The notes beneath the pieces were generated by a model. That model made no database searches, was not told the origin of the DNA, and saw only the letters and a list, made by a program, of their open reading frames with translations. Both the position numbers and the translations under genes were made by a program. Positions 16,061 through 24,641 of a DNA stretch of 35,588 nucleotides are shown here, in pieces; position 1 is the stretch's first letter, and each line of letters opens with the position of its first letter. Source of the stretch: Rubrivivax sp. SCN 71-131 (GTDB lineage: Bacteria > Pseudomonadota > Gammaproteobacteria > Burkholderiales > Burkholderiaceae_C); NCBI GenBank assembly GCA_001724995.1, contig MEFD01000034.1, forward strand, positions 1-35,588, written 5' to 3'.

Positions 16061-16768
16061 ATGAACCTGTTCGATTCCGCCTCGACGATGGCTCTTGCAG
16101 GCGTCCTTGCCGTGCTCATCATGCTGCTGTTGGCGCGAATCCGCAGCCGGCAGCAGGGTCCGCGCAGCGCGCGCGAAGCGCTCGACACGGTGCAGGACTG
16201 GCCGCCCGAGCCGGCGCGCGTGATGACGACCCAGGAACGCCAGTGCTACGAGTTGCTGCGGCGCGCGCTGCCGGGCTACATGGTGCTGGCGCAGGTGCCG
16301 CTGTCGCGCTTCCTGCGCGTGCCCACGCGGCACTCGTACGCCGAATGGCTGCAGCGCGTGGGCTCGTACAGCGCGGATCTGCTCGTCTGCGACACCGGTT
16401 CGCGCGTGCTCGCGGTGATCGATGTGCGGCCGGAGGACGAGAGCGTGCGCAGCCGCCGCCGCCACGAGCGCCTTGGCCGCGTGCTGCGCGCCGCCGGCAT
16501 TCGCGTGCACGTCTGGCGCGAAGACCGGCTGCCCACGCCTGCCGAGGTGCGCACCGCGCTCGCCCACGACCTCGTGCGCGGCAACGGGCCGATGCAACCG
16601 GTGTCCAGCAACTCGCGGCCGATGCCGTTGATCCCCATTCCGGAAGCGCAGGAACTCGACGCGCTGCTCGCCGACGGCGACGCCGCAGCACGCGATGCCG
16701 GCCCCGAGCCGGTGCCCTCGGGCTTTCTCGACGCCTTCGCCGACTCGCGCCCGGCCGCCGTAGGCTGA
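16061..16768 (+). CDS. DUF2726-like membrane-anchored protein
   Basis: A 235-residue protein. An N-terminal transmembrane helix (about 9-27) is followed by a domain resembling DUF2726 (about 50-170). That domain starts MTTQERQCYELLRRALPGYMVLAQVPLSRFL and has a central ADLLVCD segment followed by LAVIDVRPEDE. DUF2726 has a restriction-endonuclease-like fold in some members, but the active-site residues are not obvious here and the function is unknown. The ATG is preceded by GGGAG at eight bases. A TTG six bases upstream is in frame but too close to that Shine-Dalgarno. It lies between ffh and ftsY, converging on ftsY. Confidence 0.75.
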   Translation: MNLFDSASTMALAGVLAVLIMLLLARIRSRQQGPRSAREALDTVQDWPPEPARVMTTQERQCYELLRRALPGYMVLAQVPLSRFLRVPTRHSYAEWLQRVGSYSADLLVCDTGSRVLAVIDVRPEDESVRSRRRHERLGRVLRAAGIRVHVWREDRLPTPAEVRTALAHDLVRGNGPMQPVSSNSRPMPLIPIPEAQELDALLADGDAAARDAGPEPVPSGFLDAFADSRPAAVG

Positions 16769-16812
16769 ACCGGCCGCGCAGGCCTGCGTCGACGGGGCGC
16801 GCGCGAGCGCGC

Positions 16813-17877
16813 TCAATCGAGCAGGGCGCGAGCGAATTCGCGTGCGCTGAACGGCTGCAGATCCTCCAGCGCCTCGCCCACGCCGATGAAGTAGACCGCC
16901 AGCGGTCTGCGCTGCTCGCTGCACCAGCGCGCGATCGCCGCCAGCACGCCGCCCTTGGCGGTGCCGTCGAGCTTGGTGACGACAAGGCCCGTCAGCCCGA
17001 GCGCCGCATCGAAGGCCTGCACCTGCGCGAGCGCGTTCTGCCCGGTGTTGCCGTCGACCACGAGCAGCACCTCGTGCGGCGCATCGGGCTGCGCCTTGGC
17101 GATCACGCGCTTGATCTTCTTCAACTCTTCCATCAGGTGCAGCTGCGTCGGCAGCCGTCCGGCGGTGTCGGCGATGACCACGTCGCAGCCGCGCGCACGG
17201 CCGGCGTTCACCGCGTCGAAGGTCACCGCGGCCGGGTCGCCGCCCTCCTGGCTGACGATGTCGACGCGGTTGCGGTCGGCCCACACCGCGAGCTGCTCGC
17301 GCGCCGCGGCGCGGAAGGTGTCGGCGGCGGCCAGCAGCACGCGCTGGTCGGCCGCGGCCAGGTGGCGCGTGAGCTTGCCGATCGTCGTCGTCTTGCCGGC
17401 GCCGTTGACGCCGGCGACCATGATCACCGTGGGCGTGTGCTGCCCGACGACGAGGCTGCGCTCGAGCGGCAGCAGCAGGTCGGTGATCGCATCGGCCAGC
17501 AGCGCCTTGACCGCGGCGGCGTCGGTCGCCCTGCTCTCCTTCACGCGGCGCCTGAGATCGGTCAGCAGCGCCTGCGTGGCGCCGACGCCGGCATCGGCCA
17601 TCAGCAGCGCGGCCTCGAGATCCTCGTAGAGCGCGTCGTCGATGCGCGTGCCGGTGAAGACCTGCGCGATGCTCCCGCCCGTCTTGCGCAGGCCCTGCTT
17701 GAGCCGCGTGAACCAGCCGGCCCTGGACGCGGCATCCGGTGGCGGCGAATCCGGCGCGGCGTCGAGCGCCGGAGCGGGCGCATCCGGCGGAGTGATGGCT
17801 GCCGAGGCCGGCGGCGATTCCGACGCCGTCAACGGCGCTGGCGCAGGCGGCGCCTTCTTCCTGAAAAAGCTGAACAT
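16813..17877 (-). CDS. ftsY: SRP receptor FtsY
   Basis: A 354-residue membrane-associated GTPase that docks the SRP-ribosome complex to the Sec translocon. It begins MFSFFRKKAP, a basic amphipathic membrane-targeting start. A short Ala/Pro-rich acidic A region (about 10-52) follows, then the NG domain from about 53. G motifs: GVNGAGKTT (156-164), DTFRAAAREQL, DTAGRLPTQ, TKLDGTAKGG and the closing FIGVGEALEDLQPF. The A region is shorter than in E. coli, as is usual outside enterics. The ATG at 17877 is back to back with the tRNA-Met promoter. Confidence 0.96.
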   Translation of the reverse strand: MFSFFRKKAPPAPAPLTASESPPASAAITPPDAPAPALDAAPDSPPPDAASRAGWFTRLKQGLRKTGGSIAQVFTGTRIDDALYEDLEAALLMADAGVGATQALLTDLRRRVKESRATDAAAVKALLADAITDLLLPLERSLVVGQHTPTVIMVAGVNGAGKTTTIGKLTRHLAAADQRVLLAAADTFRAAAREQLAVWADRNRVDIVSQEGGDPAAVTFDAVNAGRARGCDVVIADTAGRLPTQLHLMEELKKIKRVIAKAQPDAPHEVLLVVDGNTGQNALAQVQAFDAALGLTGLVVTKLDGTAKGGVLAAIARWCSEQRRPLAVYFIGVGEALEDLQPFSAREFARALLD

Positions 17878-17878
17878 C

Positions 17879-17908
17879 TTGATCGATCAGGCACGCGCTC
17901 TGTATACT
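17879..17908 (+). promoter_or_regulatory. Promoter of tRNA-Met
   Basis: TTGATC (17879-17884) and TATACT (17903-17908) with an 18-base spacer match sigma70 at four and five of six positions. The predicted start lies just before the mature tRNA at 17919. The -35 begins two bases from the divergent ftsY start codon. Confidence 0.75.
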
Positions 17909-17918
17909 TTTGGGTTCA

Positions 17919-17995
<77 letters not shown>

Positions 17996-18012
17996 GGATT
18001 GCTCCTTGCCCG

Positions 18013-18040
18013 ATCGGCCCGGCCTTCGCGTCGGGCCGAT
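18013..18040 (+). terminator. Stem-loop terminator after tRNA-Met
   Basis: ATCGGCCCG (18013-18021) pairs perfectly with CGGGCCGAT (18032-18040) around a ten-base loop, 18 bases after the tRNA. The tract after it is only moderately T-rich. It probably ends most tRNA transcripts, with some read-through toward the next gene. Confidence 0.6.
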
Positions 18041-18072
18041 TCGCTTCCTCCCACAGCCCCTGGATCCACACC

Positions 18073-18453
18073 ATGATTCGCTGTGCTGCACTGAGCCTGG
18101 CCATGCTGCTGGGCATGGCCGCCGCCGCCGCCCAGGTGCCGCGCCTCTTCCCGCCGACGGCGCTGCGCGGCGAGCTCGTCGGCGTCGCGCCGCCCGACGT
18201 GCTGCTCGACGGCAAGCCGGCACGCCTGGCCCCAGGGGCGCGCATCCGCAACGAGGACAACCGCTTCGAGGTGACGGGCCAGCTCGCCGGGCGCAAGCTG
18301 CTCGTGCACTACACGACGGACGCCGGGGGCCAGTTGCTCGACATCTGGATCCTGCGACCCAGCGAGATCGCCAACCAGCCCTGGCCGAAGACGCCAGAGG
18401 ACGCCGCAAGCTGGCGCTTCGACCCGATCGCGCAGACCTGGAGCCGGCCATGA
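18073..18453 (+). CDS. Small exported protein of unknown function, coupled to miaB
   Basis: A 126-residue protein with a clear signal peptide: [21 protein letters not shown], likely cleaved near residue 20. The mature part has short beta-rich segments ([40 protein letters not shown]) and ends in a Trp/Pro-rich tail ([20 protein letters not shown]). No catalytic motif is seen. The stop overlaps the miaB start in an ATGA quadruplet, so the two are translationally coupled although one product is exported and the other cytosolic. I do not recognise a named domain. Confidence 0.75.
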   Translation: MIRCAALSLAMLLGMAAAAAQVPRLFPPTALRGELVGVAPPDVLLDGKPARLAPGARIRNEDNRFEVTGQLAGRKLLVHYTTDAGGQLLDIWILRPSEIANQPWPKTPEDAASWRFDPIAQTWSRP

Positions 18454-19802
18454 GCGGCGCGCCCAAGGTCTTCGTGCGCACCTTCGGGTGCCAGATGAAC
18501 GAGTACGACTCGGAGAAGATGGTCGACGTGCTGCGCCAGGCCGAGGGCTACGAGACCACCGACGACCCGGAGCAGGCCGACCTCGTGCTCTTCAACACCT
18601 GCTCGGTGCGCGAGAAGGCGCAGGAGAAGGTGTTCAGCGACCTCGGTCGCGTCAAGCACCTGAAGAAGAAGGGCACGCTGATCGGCGTCGGCGGCTGCGT
18701 CGCCAGCCAGGAGGGCGAGGCGATCATCGAGCGCGCGCCCTTCGTCGACCTGGTCTTCGGGCCGCAGACGCTGCACCGCCTGCCGCAGATGCTGCAGGCG
18801 CGGCGCCGCGACGGCCGCGCGCAGGTCGACATCAGCTTCCCGGAGATCGAGAAGTTCGATCACCTGCCGCCGGCGCGCGTGGACGGCGCCACGGCCTTCG
18901 TCTCGATCATGGAGGGCTGCAGCAAGTACTGCAGCTACTGCGTCGTGCCCTACACCCGGGGCGAGGAGGTCAGCCGCCCCTTCGAGGACGTGCTCACCGA
19001 GGTCGCCGGCCTCGCCGACCAGGGCGTCAAGGAAGTGACGCTGCTCGGCCAGAACGTCAACGCCTATCGCGGCCGCATGGGCGAGACGGACGAGAGCGCC
19101 GACTTCGCGCTGCTGCTGGAATACGTCGCCGAGATCCCGGGCATCGAGCGGCTGCGCTACACCACCAGCCACCCGAAGGAATTCACCGCCCGCCTCGTCG
19201 AGGCCTACGCGCGCATCCCCAAGCTCGTCGACCACCTGCACCTGCCGGTGCAGCACGGCAGCGACCGCATCCTGGCGGCGATGAAGCGCGGCTACACGAC
19301 GCTCGAATACAAGAGCACGATTCGCAAGCTGCGCGCCGTGCGGCCGGGCATCAGCCTCTCGAGCGACTTCATCGTCGGCTTTCCCGGCGAGACGGAGGAC
19401 GACTTCGCGTGCACGATGGCGCTGATCGAGGAGATCGGCTTCGATACCTCGTTCAGCTTCATCTACAGCCCGCGACCGGGCACGCCAGCGGCCAACCTGC
19501 ACGACGCCACACCGCACGAGACCCGGCTGCACCGGCTGCACGCGCTGCAGGCGGCGCTGGCCCGCAACGTCGAGCGCATCAGCGCCAGCCGCGTGGGCAC
19601 GGTGCAGCGCGTGCTCGTCGAGGGGCCTTCGCGCAAGAGCCCGGACGAGCTGATGGGCCGCACCGCCTGCAACCGCATCGTCAACTTCGACGGCGGGCCG
19701 AACGCTCGCCGCCTGATCGGGCAGATGCTGGACCTGCACATCACGAGCGCGCTGCCGCACTCGCTGCGCGGCCGCGCGGTGCTGGACGACGCGATGGCCT
19801 GA
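18450..19802 (+). CDS. miaB: tRNA-2-methylthio-N6-dimethylallyladenosine synthase MiaB
   Basis: A 450-residue radical-SAM methylthiotransferase that adds a methylthio group to i6A37 of tRNAs reading codons that start with U. The N-terminal UPF0004 domain carries three cysteines of the auxiliary cluster ([28 protein letters not shown]). The radical SAM motif is [17 protein letters not shown] with CxxxCxxC. A TRAM domain ends the protein (about 380-445). Start [14 protein letters not shown] at 18450 overlaps the previous stop. Length is typical. Confidence 0.97.
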   Translation: MSGAPKVFVRTFGCQMNEYDSEKMVDVLRQAEGYETTDDPEQADLVLFNTCSVREKAQEKVFSDLGRVKHLKKKGTLIGVGGCVASQEGEAIIERAPFVDLVFGPQTLHRLPQMLQARRRDGRAQVDISFPEIEKFDHLPPARVDGATAFVSIMEGCSKYCSYCVVPYTRGEEVSRPFEDVLTEVAGLADQGVKEVTLLGQNVNAYRGRMGETDESADFALLLEYVAEIPGIERLRYTTSHPKEFTARLVEAYARIPKLVDHLHLPVQHGSDRILAAMKRGYTTLEYKSTIRKLRAVRPGISLSSDFIVGFPGETEDDFACTMALIEEIGFDTSFSFIYSPRPGTPAANLHDATPHETRLHRLHALQAALARNVERISASRVGTVQRVLVEGPSRKSPDELMGRTACNRIVNFDGGPNARRLIGQMLDLHITSALPHSLRGRAVLDDAMA

Positions 19803-19841
19803 GCGGACCGGCGCGGTGCTGCCGTGCCATCCCTGCGCCCT

Positions 19842-20120
19842 TCAGGTCCGCGGTCTGCGTCCGAGCCCGCCGAGCACGGCCGCGACCACGCCCACCATCA
19901 GCAGGTAGGTGGCCATGCGGCCGTCACGCCCGAAGGCGATGAGGCCAACCAGGGTCACCACCGCCGCGGCGCCACAGGCCACCAGCAGCAGCTGGGCCCA
20001 GGGCCGTTGCGCGAAGCGTCGGCGCCAGATCAGCCTGGCACCGCCGGCGGCCAGTGCGCCAAACAGCACCGGCAAGGCGAACAGGCCGACCAGGTGCCAC
20101 AGGAGATCGAATGCGCCCAT
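19842..20120 (-). CDS. Small integral membrane protein, unknown function
   Basis: A 92-residue protein with three predicted hydrophobic helices (about 5-25, 43-63 and 68-85) separated by a basic loop (RRRFAQRPW). It begins MGAFDLLWHLVGLFALPVLFG. It is divergent from hemA and convergent with miaB. I recall similar small proteins in Burkholderiales near hemA but know no function. There is no strong Shine-Dalgarno. Confidence 0.65.
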   Translation of the reverse strand: MGAFDLLWHLVGLFALPVLFGALAAGGARLIWRRRFAQRPWAQLLLVACGAAAVVTLVGLIAFGRDGRMATYLLMVGVVAAVLGGLGRRPRT

Positions 20121-20225
20121 TCGGGTTCAGGATCGCCCTCGGAGGGCTTGATTCCCGCAGGTTGAAGAAGTCCTGCCGCTGCGACACCTGCTGCCCGAGG
20201 GCCGCGCTCAAGACCGCCCCGATCC

Positions 20226-20231
20226 TACAAT
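20226..20231 (+). promoter_or_regulatory. -10 box of hemA, predicted leaderless start
   Basis: TACAAT matches the -10 consensus at five of six positions and ends seven bases before the hemA GTG. Transcription would start at or within a base or so of the start codon. No good -35 is visible at 16-18 bases upstream. Confidence 0.5.
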
Positions 20232-20238
20232 CCGCCCT

Positions 20239-21537
20239 GTGTCCGTCTTCGCCCTTGGCCTGAACCACCAGACCGCACCGCTGGACTTGCGTGGGCGCTT
20301 CGCGTTCGCGCCCGAGGCCACGGGCAAGGCGCTGCAGGGCCTGCGTGCGCAGCTCTCGCGCGTCACGCCCGAGGCGGCGCTGGTCTCGACCTGCAACCGC
20401 ACCGAGCTCTACCTCGCCTCGGGTGGCGCTGCACCCGGCGAGTTGGTGGCGCCGGTGATGGGCTGGCTTGCCGGCCAGGGCAGAGTCAGCACCGATCAGC
20501 TGCGCGGCCACGCCTACGTGCTCGAAGACCAGGCCGCAGCGCGCCATGCCTTTCGCGTCGCCTCGGGCCTGGATTCGATGGTGCTGGGCGAGCCCCAGAT
20601 CCTCGGGCAGATGAAGCAGGCGGTGCGCCAGGCCGACGAGGCCGGCACGCTCGGCACCACGCTGCACCAGCTCTTCCAGCGCTCGTTCTCGGTCGCCAAG
20701 GAGGTGCGCACCGCCACCGAGATCGGTGCGCACTCGATCAGCATGGCGGCCGCCGCGGTGCGCCTGGCCGGTGAGCTGTTCGAGCGCCTGGACGAAGTCA
20801 AGCTGCTCTTCATCGGCGCCGGCGAGATGATCGAGCTGGTCGCCACGCATTTCGCGGCGAGAACGCCCAGGAGCATGGCGGTAGCCAACCGCACGCTCGA
20901 ACGCGGCGAGCGCCTCGCGGCGCGCTTTGGCGCGCAGGCGATGCGGCTCTCCGACCTGCCCACGCAGCTGCACGAATTCGACGCGGTGATCTCCTGCACG
21001 GCGAGCTCGCTGCCGATCATCGGCCTGGGCGCGGTCGAGCGCGCGCTGCGCCAGCGCCGGCACCGGCCGATCTTCATGGTCGACCTGGCGGTGCCGCGCG
21101 ACGTCGAGCCCGAGGTCGCCTCGCTTGCCGACGTCTACCTCTACACCATCGACGACCTCTCGGAGCTGGTGCAGACCGCCGGCGAGAAGCGCCAGGCGGC
21201 GGTGCAGCAGGCCGAGGCAATCATCGATGCCGGCGTGCAGAGCTTCGCGCACTGGCTCGACCAGCGCTCCACGGTGCCGCTGATCCAGGCGCTGGGCAGG
21301 CAGGCCGAGGACTGGAGCGAAGTCGTCGTCGCGCGCGCGCGGCGGCAGCTTGCGCGCGGCACCCCGGCCGAGGAGGTGCTGGACGTGGTCGCGCGCGGCC
21401 TGGCGCGCAAGATGCTGCACGGCGCGCTGGCCGAGCTGCACACGGCGGACACCGCCGAGCGCGAGCAGCTCGCGCAGACCATTTCACGCCTGTTCCTGCG
21501 CGGCAGCAGCCGCGGCCCCGGCAGCCAGGAGCCTTAG
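20239..21537 (+). CDS. hemA: Glutamyl-tRNA reductase
   Basis: A 432-residue enzyme that reduces glutamyl-tRNA to glutamate-1-semialdehyde with NADPH, the first committed step of tetrapyrrole synthesis by the C5 route. The start is GTG, giving MSVFALGLNHQTAPLDLRGR, the precise family N-terminus. No Shine-Dalgarno is present and a -10-like box ends seven bases upstream. Motifs: STCNRTELY with the nucleophile Cys52, the NADP-binding LLFIGAGEMIEL segment, and the C-terminal dimerisation domain. prfA and prmC follow in the conserved order. Confidence 0.96.
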   Translation: MSVFALGLNHQTAPLDLRGRFAFAPEATGKALQGLRAQLSRVTPEAALVSTCNRTELYLASGGAAPGELVAPVMGWLAGQGRVSTDQLRGHAYVLEDQAAARHAFRVASGLDSMVLGEPQILGQMKQAVRQADEAGTLGTTLHQLFQRSFSVAKEVRTATEIGAHSISMAAAAVRLAGELFERLDEVKLLFIGAGEMIELVATHFAARTPRSMAVANRTLERGERLAARFGAQAMRLSDLPTQLHEFDAVISCTASSLPIIGLGAVERALRQRRHRPIFMVDLAVPRDVEPEVASLADVYLYTIDDLSELVQTAGEKRQAAVQQAEAIIDAGVQSFAHWLDQRSTVPLIQALGRQAEDWSEVVVARARRQLARGTPAEEVLDVVARGLARKMLHGALAELHTADTAEREQLAQTISRLFLRGSSRGPGSQEP

Positions 21538-21597
21538 AGCCTTGCCACGCGCGCTGCCGCAGCGGCCGGCCCGCTGTCGATGGGGCGCGCTCATCCC

Positions 21598-22698
21598 ATG
21601 ACGTCCTCGCTGCACGACCGAATCGAACGCCTGGCCATGCGCCTGTCGGAGCTCGACGCGCTGCTGGCCGATCCGCAGGTCGCCGCCGACGGCCGTCGCT
21701 ACCGCAGCCTCGCGCGCGAGCAGGCCGAGCTTGCCGAGGTCGTGGCGCTGTACCGCCGCGGCCAGGCGCGAACCGCCGACCTGGCCGCGGCGCGCGAGAT
21801 CCTCGCCGACGCCGCACTCGACGACGCCGAGATGAAGACCATGGCGCGCGAGGAGATCGAGGCTGCCGGGGCCGAGTTGCAGCGCCTGGACCGGGAACTG
21901 CAGCAGGCGCTGTTGCCCAAGGATCCGGACGACGCGCGCAACGCCTTCCTCGAGATCCGCGCCGGTACCGGCGGCGACGAGTCCGCCCTCTTTGCCGGCG
22001 ATCTCGCGCGCATGTACCAGCGCTACTGCGAGCGCCGCGGCTTTCGCACCGAGGTCCTGAGCGAGCACGAGGCCGAGCTCGGCGGCTACAAGGAGCTGGT
22101 GCTGCGCGTCGAGGGCGAGTCGGCCTACGGGCAGCTGCGCTTCGAATCGGGGGGCCACCGCGTGCAGCGCGTGCCGGCCACCGAGTCGCAGGGTCGCATC
22201 CACACCAGCGCCTGCACCGTCGCCGTGCTGCCCGAGCCCGACGCGGAGGAAGAGCTGCAGCTCAACCCCGCGGAGCTGCGCATCGACACCTACCGCGCCA
22301 GCGGCGCCGGCGGGCAGCACGTCAACCGCACCGACAGTGCAATCCGCATCACCCACCTGCCCACCGGCCTCGTCGCCGAGTGCCAGGACGACCGCAGCCA
22401 GCACCGCAACAAGGCCAAGGCGATGGCGGTGCTGGCCGCGCGCCTGCGCGAACGCGAGGAGGGGCAGCGCCGCGCGCACGAAGCCGCTGCGCGCAAGGCA
22501 CTGATCGGCAGCGGCGACCGCTCCGATCGCATCCGCACCTACAACTTCCCGCAGGGCCGCGTCACCGACCACCGCATCAACCTCACGCTCTACAAGCTCG
22601 GCATGGTGATGGACGGCGACCTCGAAGAGCTGGTCGCGGCGCTGCAAGCCGAACGCGCCGTGCAGCAGCTTGCCCAGCTCGAGACGGGCGCTGCCTGA
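21598..22698 (+). CDS. prfA: Peptide chain release factor 1
   Basis: A 366-residue class I release factor that reads UAA and UAG. Codon recognition is by the PAT tripeptide ([13 protein letters not shown]). Peptide release is by the GGQ motif ([16 protein letters not shown]), whose glutamine is methylated by PrmC. The ATG at 21598 gives [20 protein letters not shown]. An in-frame ATG 18 bases earlier is possible but adds atypical residues. The stop overlaps the prmC start by one base (TGATG). Confidence 0.96.
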   Translation: MTSSLHDRIERLAMRLSELDALLADPQVAADGRRYRSLAREQAELAEVVALYRRGQARTADLAAAREILADAALDDAEMKTMAREEIEAAGAELQRLDRELQQALLPKDPDDARNAFLEIRAGTGGDESALFAGDLARMYQRYCERRGFRTEVLSEHEAELGGYKELVLRVEGESAYGQLRFESGGHRVQRVPATESQGRIHTSACTVAVLPEPDAEEELQLNPAELRIDTYRASGAGGQHVNRTDSAIRITHLPTGLVAECQDDRSQHRNKAKAMAVLAARLREREEGQRRAHEAAARKALIGSGDRSDRIRTYNFPQGRVTDHRINLTLYKLGMVMDGDLEELVAALQAERAVQQLAQLETGAA

Positions 22699-23516
22699 TG
22701 CGGGTGGCCGAGGCCCTGGCGCTGGCGCGTGCCCGTGGCCTCGCGCGGCTGGACGCGCAACTGCTGCTGACGCTGCGCCTGGCCAAGCCGCGCAGCTGGC
22801 TGCTCGCGCACGACGACGCCGAACTGCCGGCGGCGGTCGAGCAGCAGTTTCGCGCCAGCCTCGCGCAGCGCCTGGATGGCGTGCCGATGGCCTATCTGAG
22901 CGGTGAACGCGAGTTCCACGGCCTGTCCCTGGCGGTCACCCCGGCGGTGCTGGTGCCGCGGCCGGACACCGAGACGCTCGTCGACTGGGCGCTCGAGGGC
23001 CTCGCCGGTCGCAGCCGGCCGCGGGTGCTCGATCTCGGCACCGGCAGCGGCGCCATCGCCGTTGCCATCGGCCACGCACGACGCGACGCGCAGGTCACCG
23101 CCACCGACATCGACGCGGCGGCCCTCGCGCTCGCGCAGGCCAACGCGCGCCGCCACGGCGTGAGGGTCGAAGGCCTGCTCGGCAGCTGGTGGCAGCCGCT
23201 GGCCGGAAGGCGCTTCGACCTCATCGTCTCCAATCCGCCCTACATCGCCGAAGGCGACCCCCATCTTCCCGCCCTGCGGCATGAGCCGCGGCACGCGCTC
23301 ACCGCCGGCGTCGACGGGCTGGATGCGCTGCGCCTCATCGCCGCCGCTGCGGCAGGCCATCTGGAGCCCGGAGGGCAGTTGCTGCTCGAGCACGGCGCGG
23401 ACCAGGGCGCGGCCGTGCGCGCGCTCATCGCCGCGGGCGGAATGCAAGGCCAGGAGACGCGCCGCGACCTCGGCAACCGCGAGCGCTGCACCGGCGGCAT
23501 GGTCGGCAGCGCCTGA
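22698..23516 (+). CDS. prmC: Release factor glutamine methyltransferase PrmC
   Basis: A 272-residue SAM-dependent enzyme that methylates the GGQ glutamine of RF1 and RF2. The N-terminal substrate domain (about 1-80) precedes the Rossmann fold with VLVPRPDTETLVDWAL, LDLGTGSGAIAVAI and the substrate-gripping NPPY at 179-182. The start overlaps the stop of its substrate gene prfA, a conserved pairing. The length is about normal. Confidence 0.95.
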   Translation: MRVAEALALARARGLARLDAQLLLTLRLAKPRSWLLAHDDAELPAAVEQQFRASLAQRLDGVPMAYLSGEREFHGLSLAVTPAVLVPRPDTETLVDWALEGLAGRSRPRVLDLGTGSGAIAVAIGHARRDAQVTATDIDAAALALAQANARRHGVRVEGLLGSWWQPLAGRRFDLIVSNPPYIAEGDPHLPALRHEPRHALTAGVDGLDALRLIAAAAAGHLEPGGQLLLEHGADQGAAVRALIAAGGMQGQETRRDLGNRERCTGGMVGSA

Positions 23517-23616
23517 GGACGAATTCACCGAGGAAATCACTTCCCGCGCGCGCAGTGGAGGTGCCAGCCGCACGGAATCGGCGCATCATGCAAGCCCGTC
23601 CTCGAGGATCCGCGAC

Positions 23617-24186
23617 ATGGCTGCTGCCCGACGCCCTGGGTGCCGACCCGGCATCCCGCGACTCGCGGCCTTGGTCCTGGTTCTGGGCCTGGGCCTGCTC
23701 GTCGTGCCCGCGCACGCCGACCAGGGGCTGACGCCGCCCGTCGGCGACACGGCCTGGCCGCGCTGGCAGGCGCGGCTGCAGTGGCTGGACGCGCCCGCGA
23801 CGCGCTGGTCGCTGTTCGAAGGCAAGGGGCTCGCGCCGACGCGTCGCGCCGCGCTGCTGGGCGATGTCGACCTCGGCAACTTCGGCCTGCAGTTGCCGTT
23901 TGCCGAAGGGCGTTTTCGCGCCACCAGCGGGCTGCTGCTGGGCGTGCGGGAAGGCGCCCTGATCGATCGCGCGCTGCCCGCATCGGCCTATCTGGGTCTG
24001 GGCTGGAGCGGAAGGATCCCCGGAACGGGCCTGAGCTTCAGCGCCGACCTGGGGCTTTCGGGGGCCGGGCGTGATGACCCTTGGCGGCTGGAGGGCCTGC
24101 GCCTGGGCCCGCAGCAGGGCGATGCGGCGGCGCGCGAGAGCCGGCTGCAGCCACGGCTGCAACTCGGCGTGCAGTACCGCTACTGA
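23617..24186 (+). CDS. Exported, probably outer-membrane-type protein of unknown function
   Basis: A 189-residue protein with an N-terminal signal sequence (hydrophobic run LAALVLVLGLGLLVVPAHA, cleavage near residue 33). The mature chain alternates polar and hydrophobic residues, contains LGDVDLGNFGLQLPFAEGRFR and GLGWSGRIPGTGLSFSADLGL, and ends LGVQYRY. A terminal aromatic residue after alternating hydrophobics is the typical outer-membrane beta-barrel targeting signal, but the chain is short for a barrel. GAGGA lies eight bases before the ATG. It sits between prmC and grxD. Function unknown. Confidence 0.7.
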   Translation: MAAARRPGCRPGIPRLAALVLVLGLGLLVVPAHADQGLTPPVGDTAWPRWQARLQWLDAPATRWSLFEGKGLAPTRRAALLGDVDLGNFGLQLPFAEGRFRATSGLLLGVREGALIDRALPASAYLGLGWSGRIPGTGLSFSADLGLSGAGRDDPWRLEGLRLGPQQGDAAARESRLQPRLQLGVQYRY

Positions 24187-24307
24187 CCGCCACCAGGGCT
24201 TGCGCCCCGCCCACGCGAGGCCTGTCGCCTGAAGGCGGTATTGCCTTTGCCGTATAACCGCGGCTTCGTTTCCTCCCCACGCATTCCACTTTTCGAGAGG
24301 CTTCGCC

Positions 24308-24622
24308 ATGAGCGACGTTCGCCAGCGCATCGACGACCTGGTCAAGGGCAACCACGTGATGCTCTTCATGAAGGGCACCGCCCAGTTCCCGATGTGCGGC
24401 TTCTCCGGCCGCGCAATCCAGGTGCTGCAGGCCTGCGGCGTCGGCGAATTCAAGACCTGCAACGTGCTCGAGGACGAAGAGATCCGCCAGGGCATCAAGG
24501 ACTACTCGCAGTGGCCGACGATCCCGCAGCTCTACGTCGGCGGCGAGTTCGTCGGCGGCTCGGACATCATGACGGAGATGTACCAGTCGGGCGAACTGCA
24601 GCAAATCCTCTCCAAGAACTGA
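24308..24622 (+). CDS. grxD: Monothiol glutaredoxin Grx4 family
   Basis: A 104-residue CGFS-type glutaredoxin. The active site MCGFS has the single cysteine at residue 30, and the fold continues through SQWPTIPQLYVGGEFVGGSDIM with the cis-proline and GSH-binding GG. Proteins of this class bind a bridging [2Fe-2S] cluster with glutathione and partner BolA in iron-sulfur trafficking. GAGAGG lies upstream of the ATG. A TATAAC box at 24253-24258 may be its -10, without a convincing -35. The position after prmC is typical of Betaproteobacteria. Confidence 0.96.
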   Translation: MSDVRQRIDDLVKGNHVMLFMKGTAQFPMCGFSGRAIQVLQACGVGEFKTCNVLEDEEIRQGIKDYSQWPTIPQLYVGGEFVGGSDIMTEMYQSGELQQILSKN

Positions 24623-24641
24623 GGACGCCCGCGCGCGTCGC

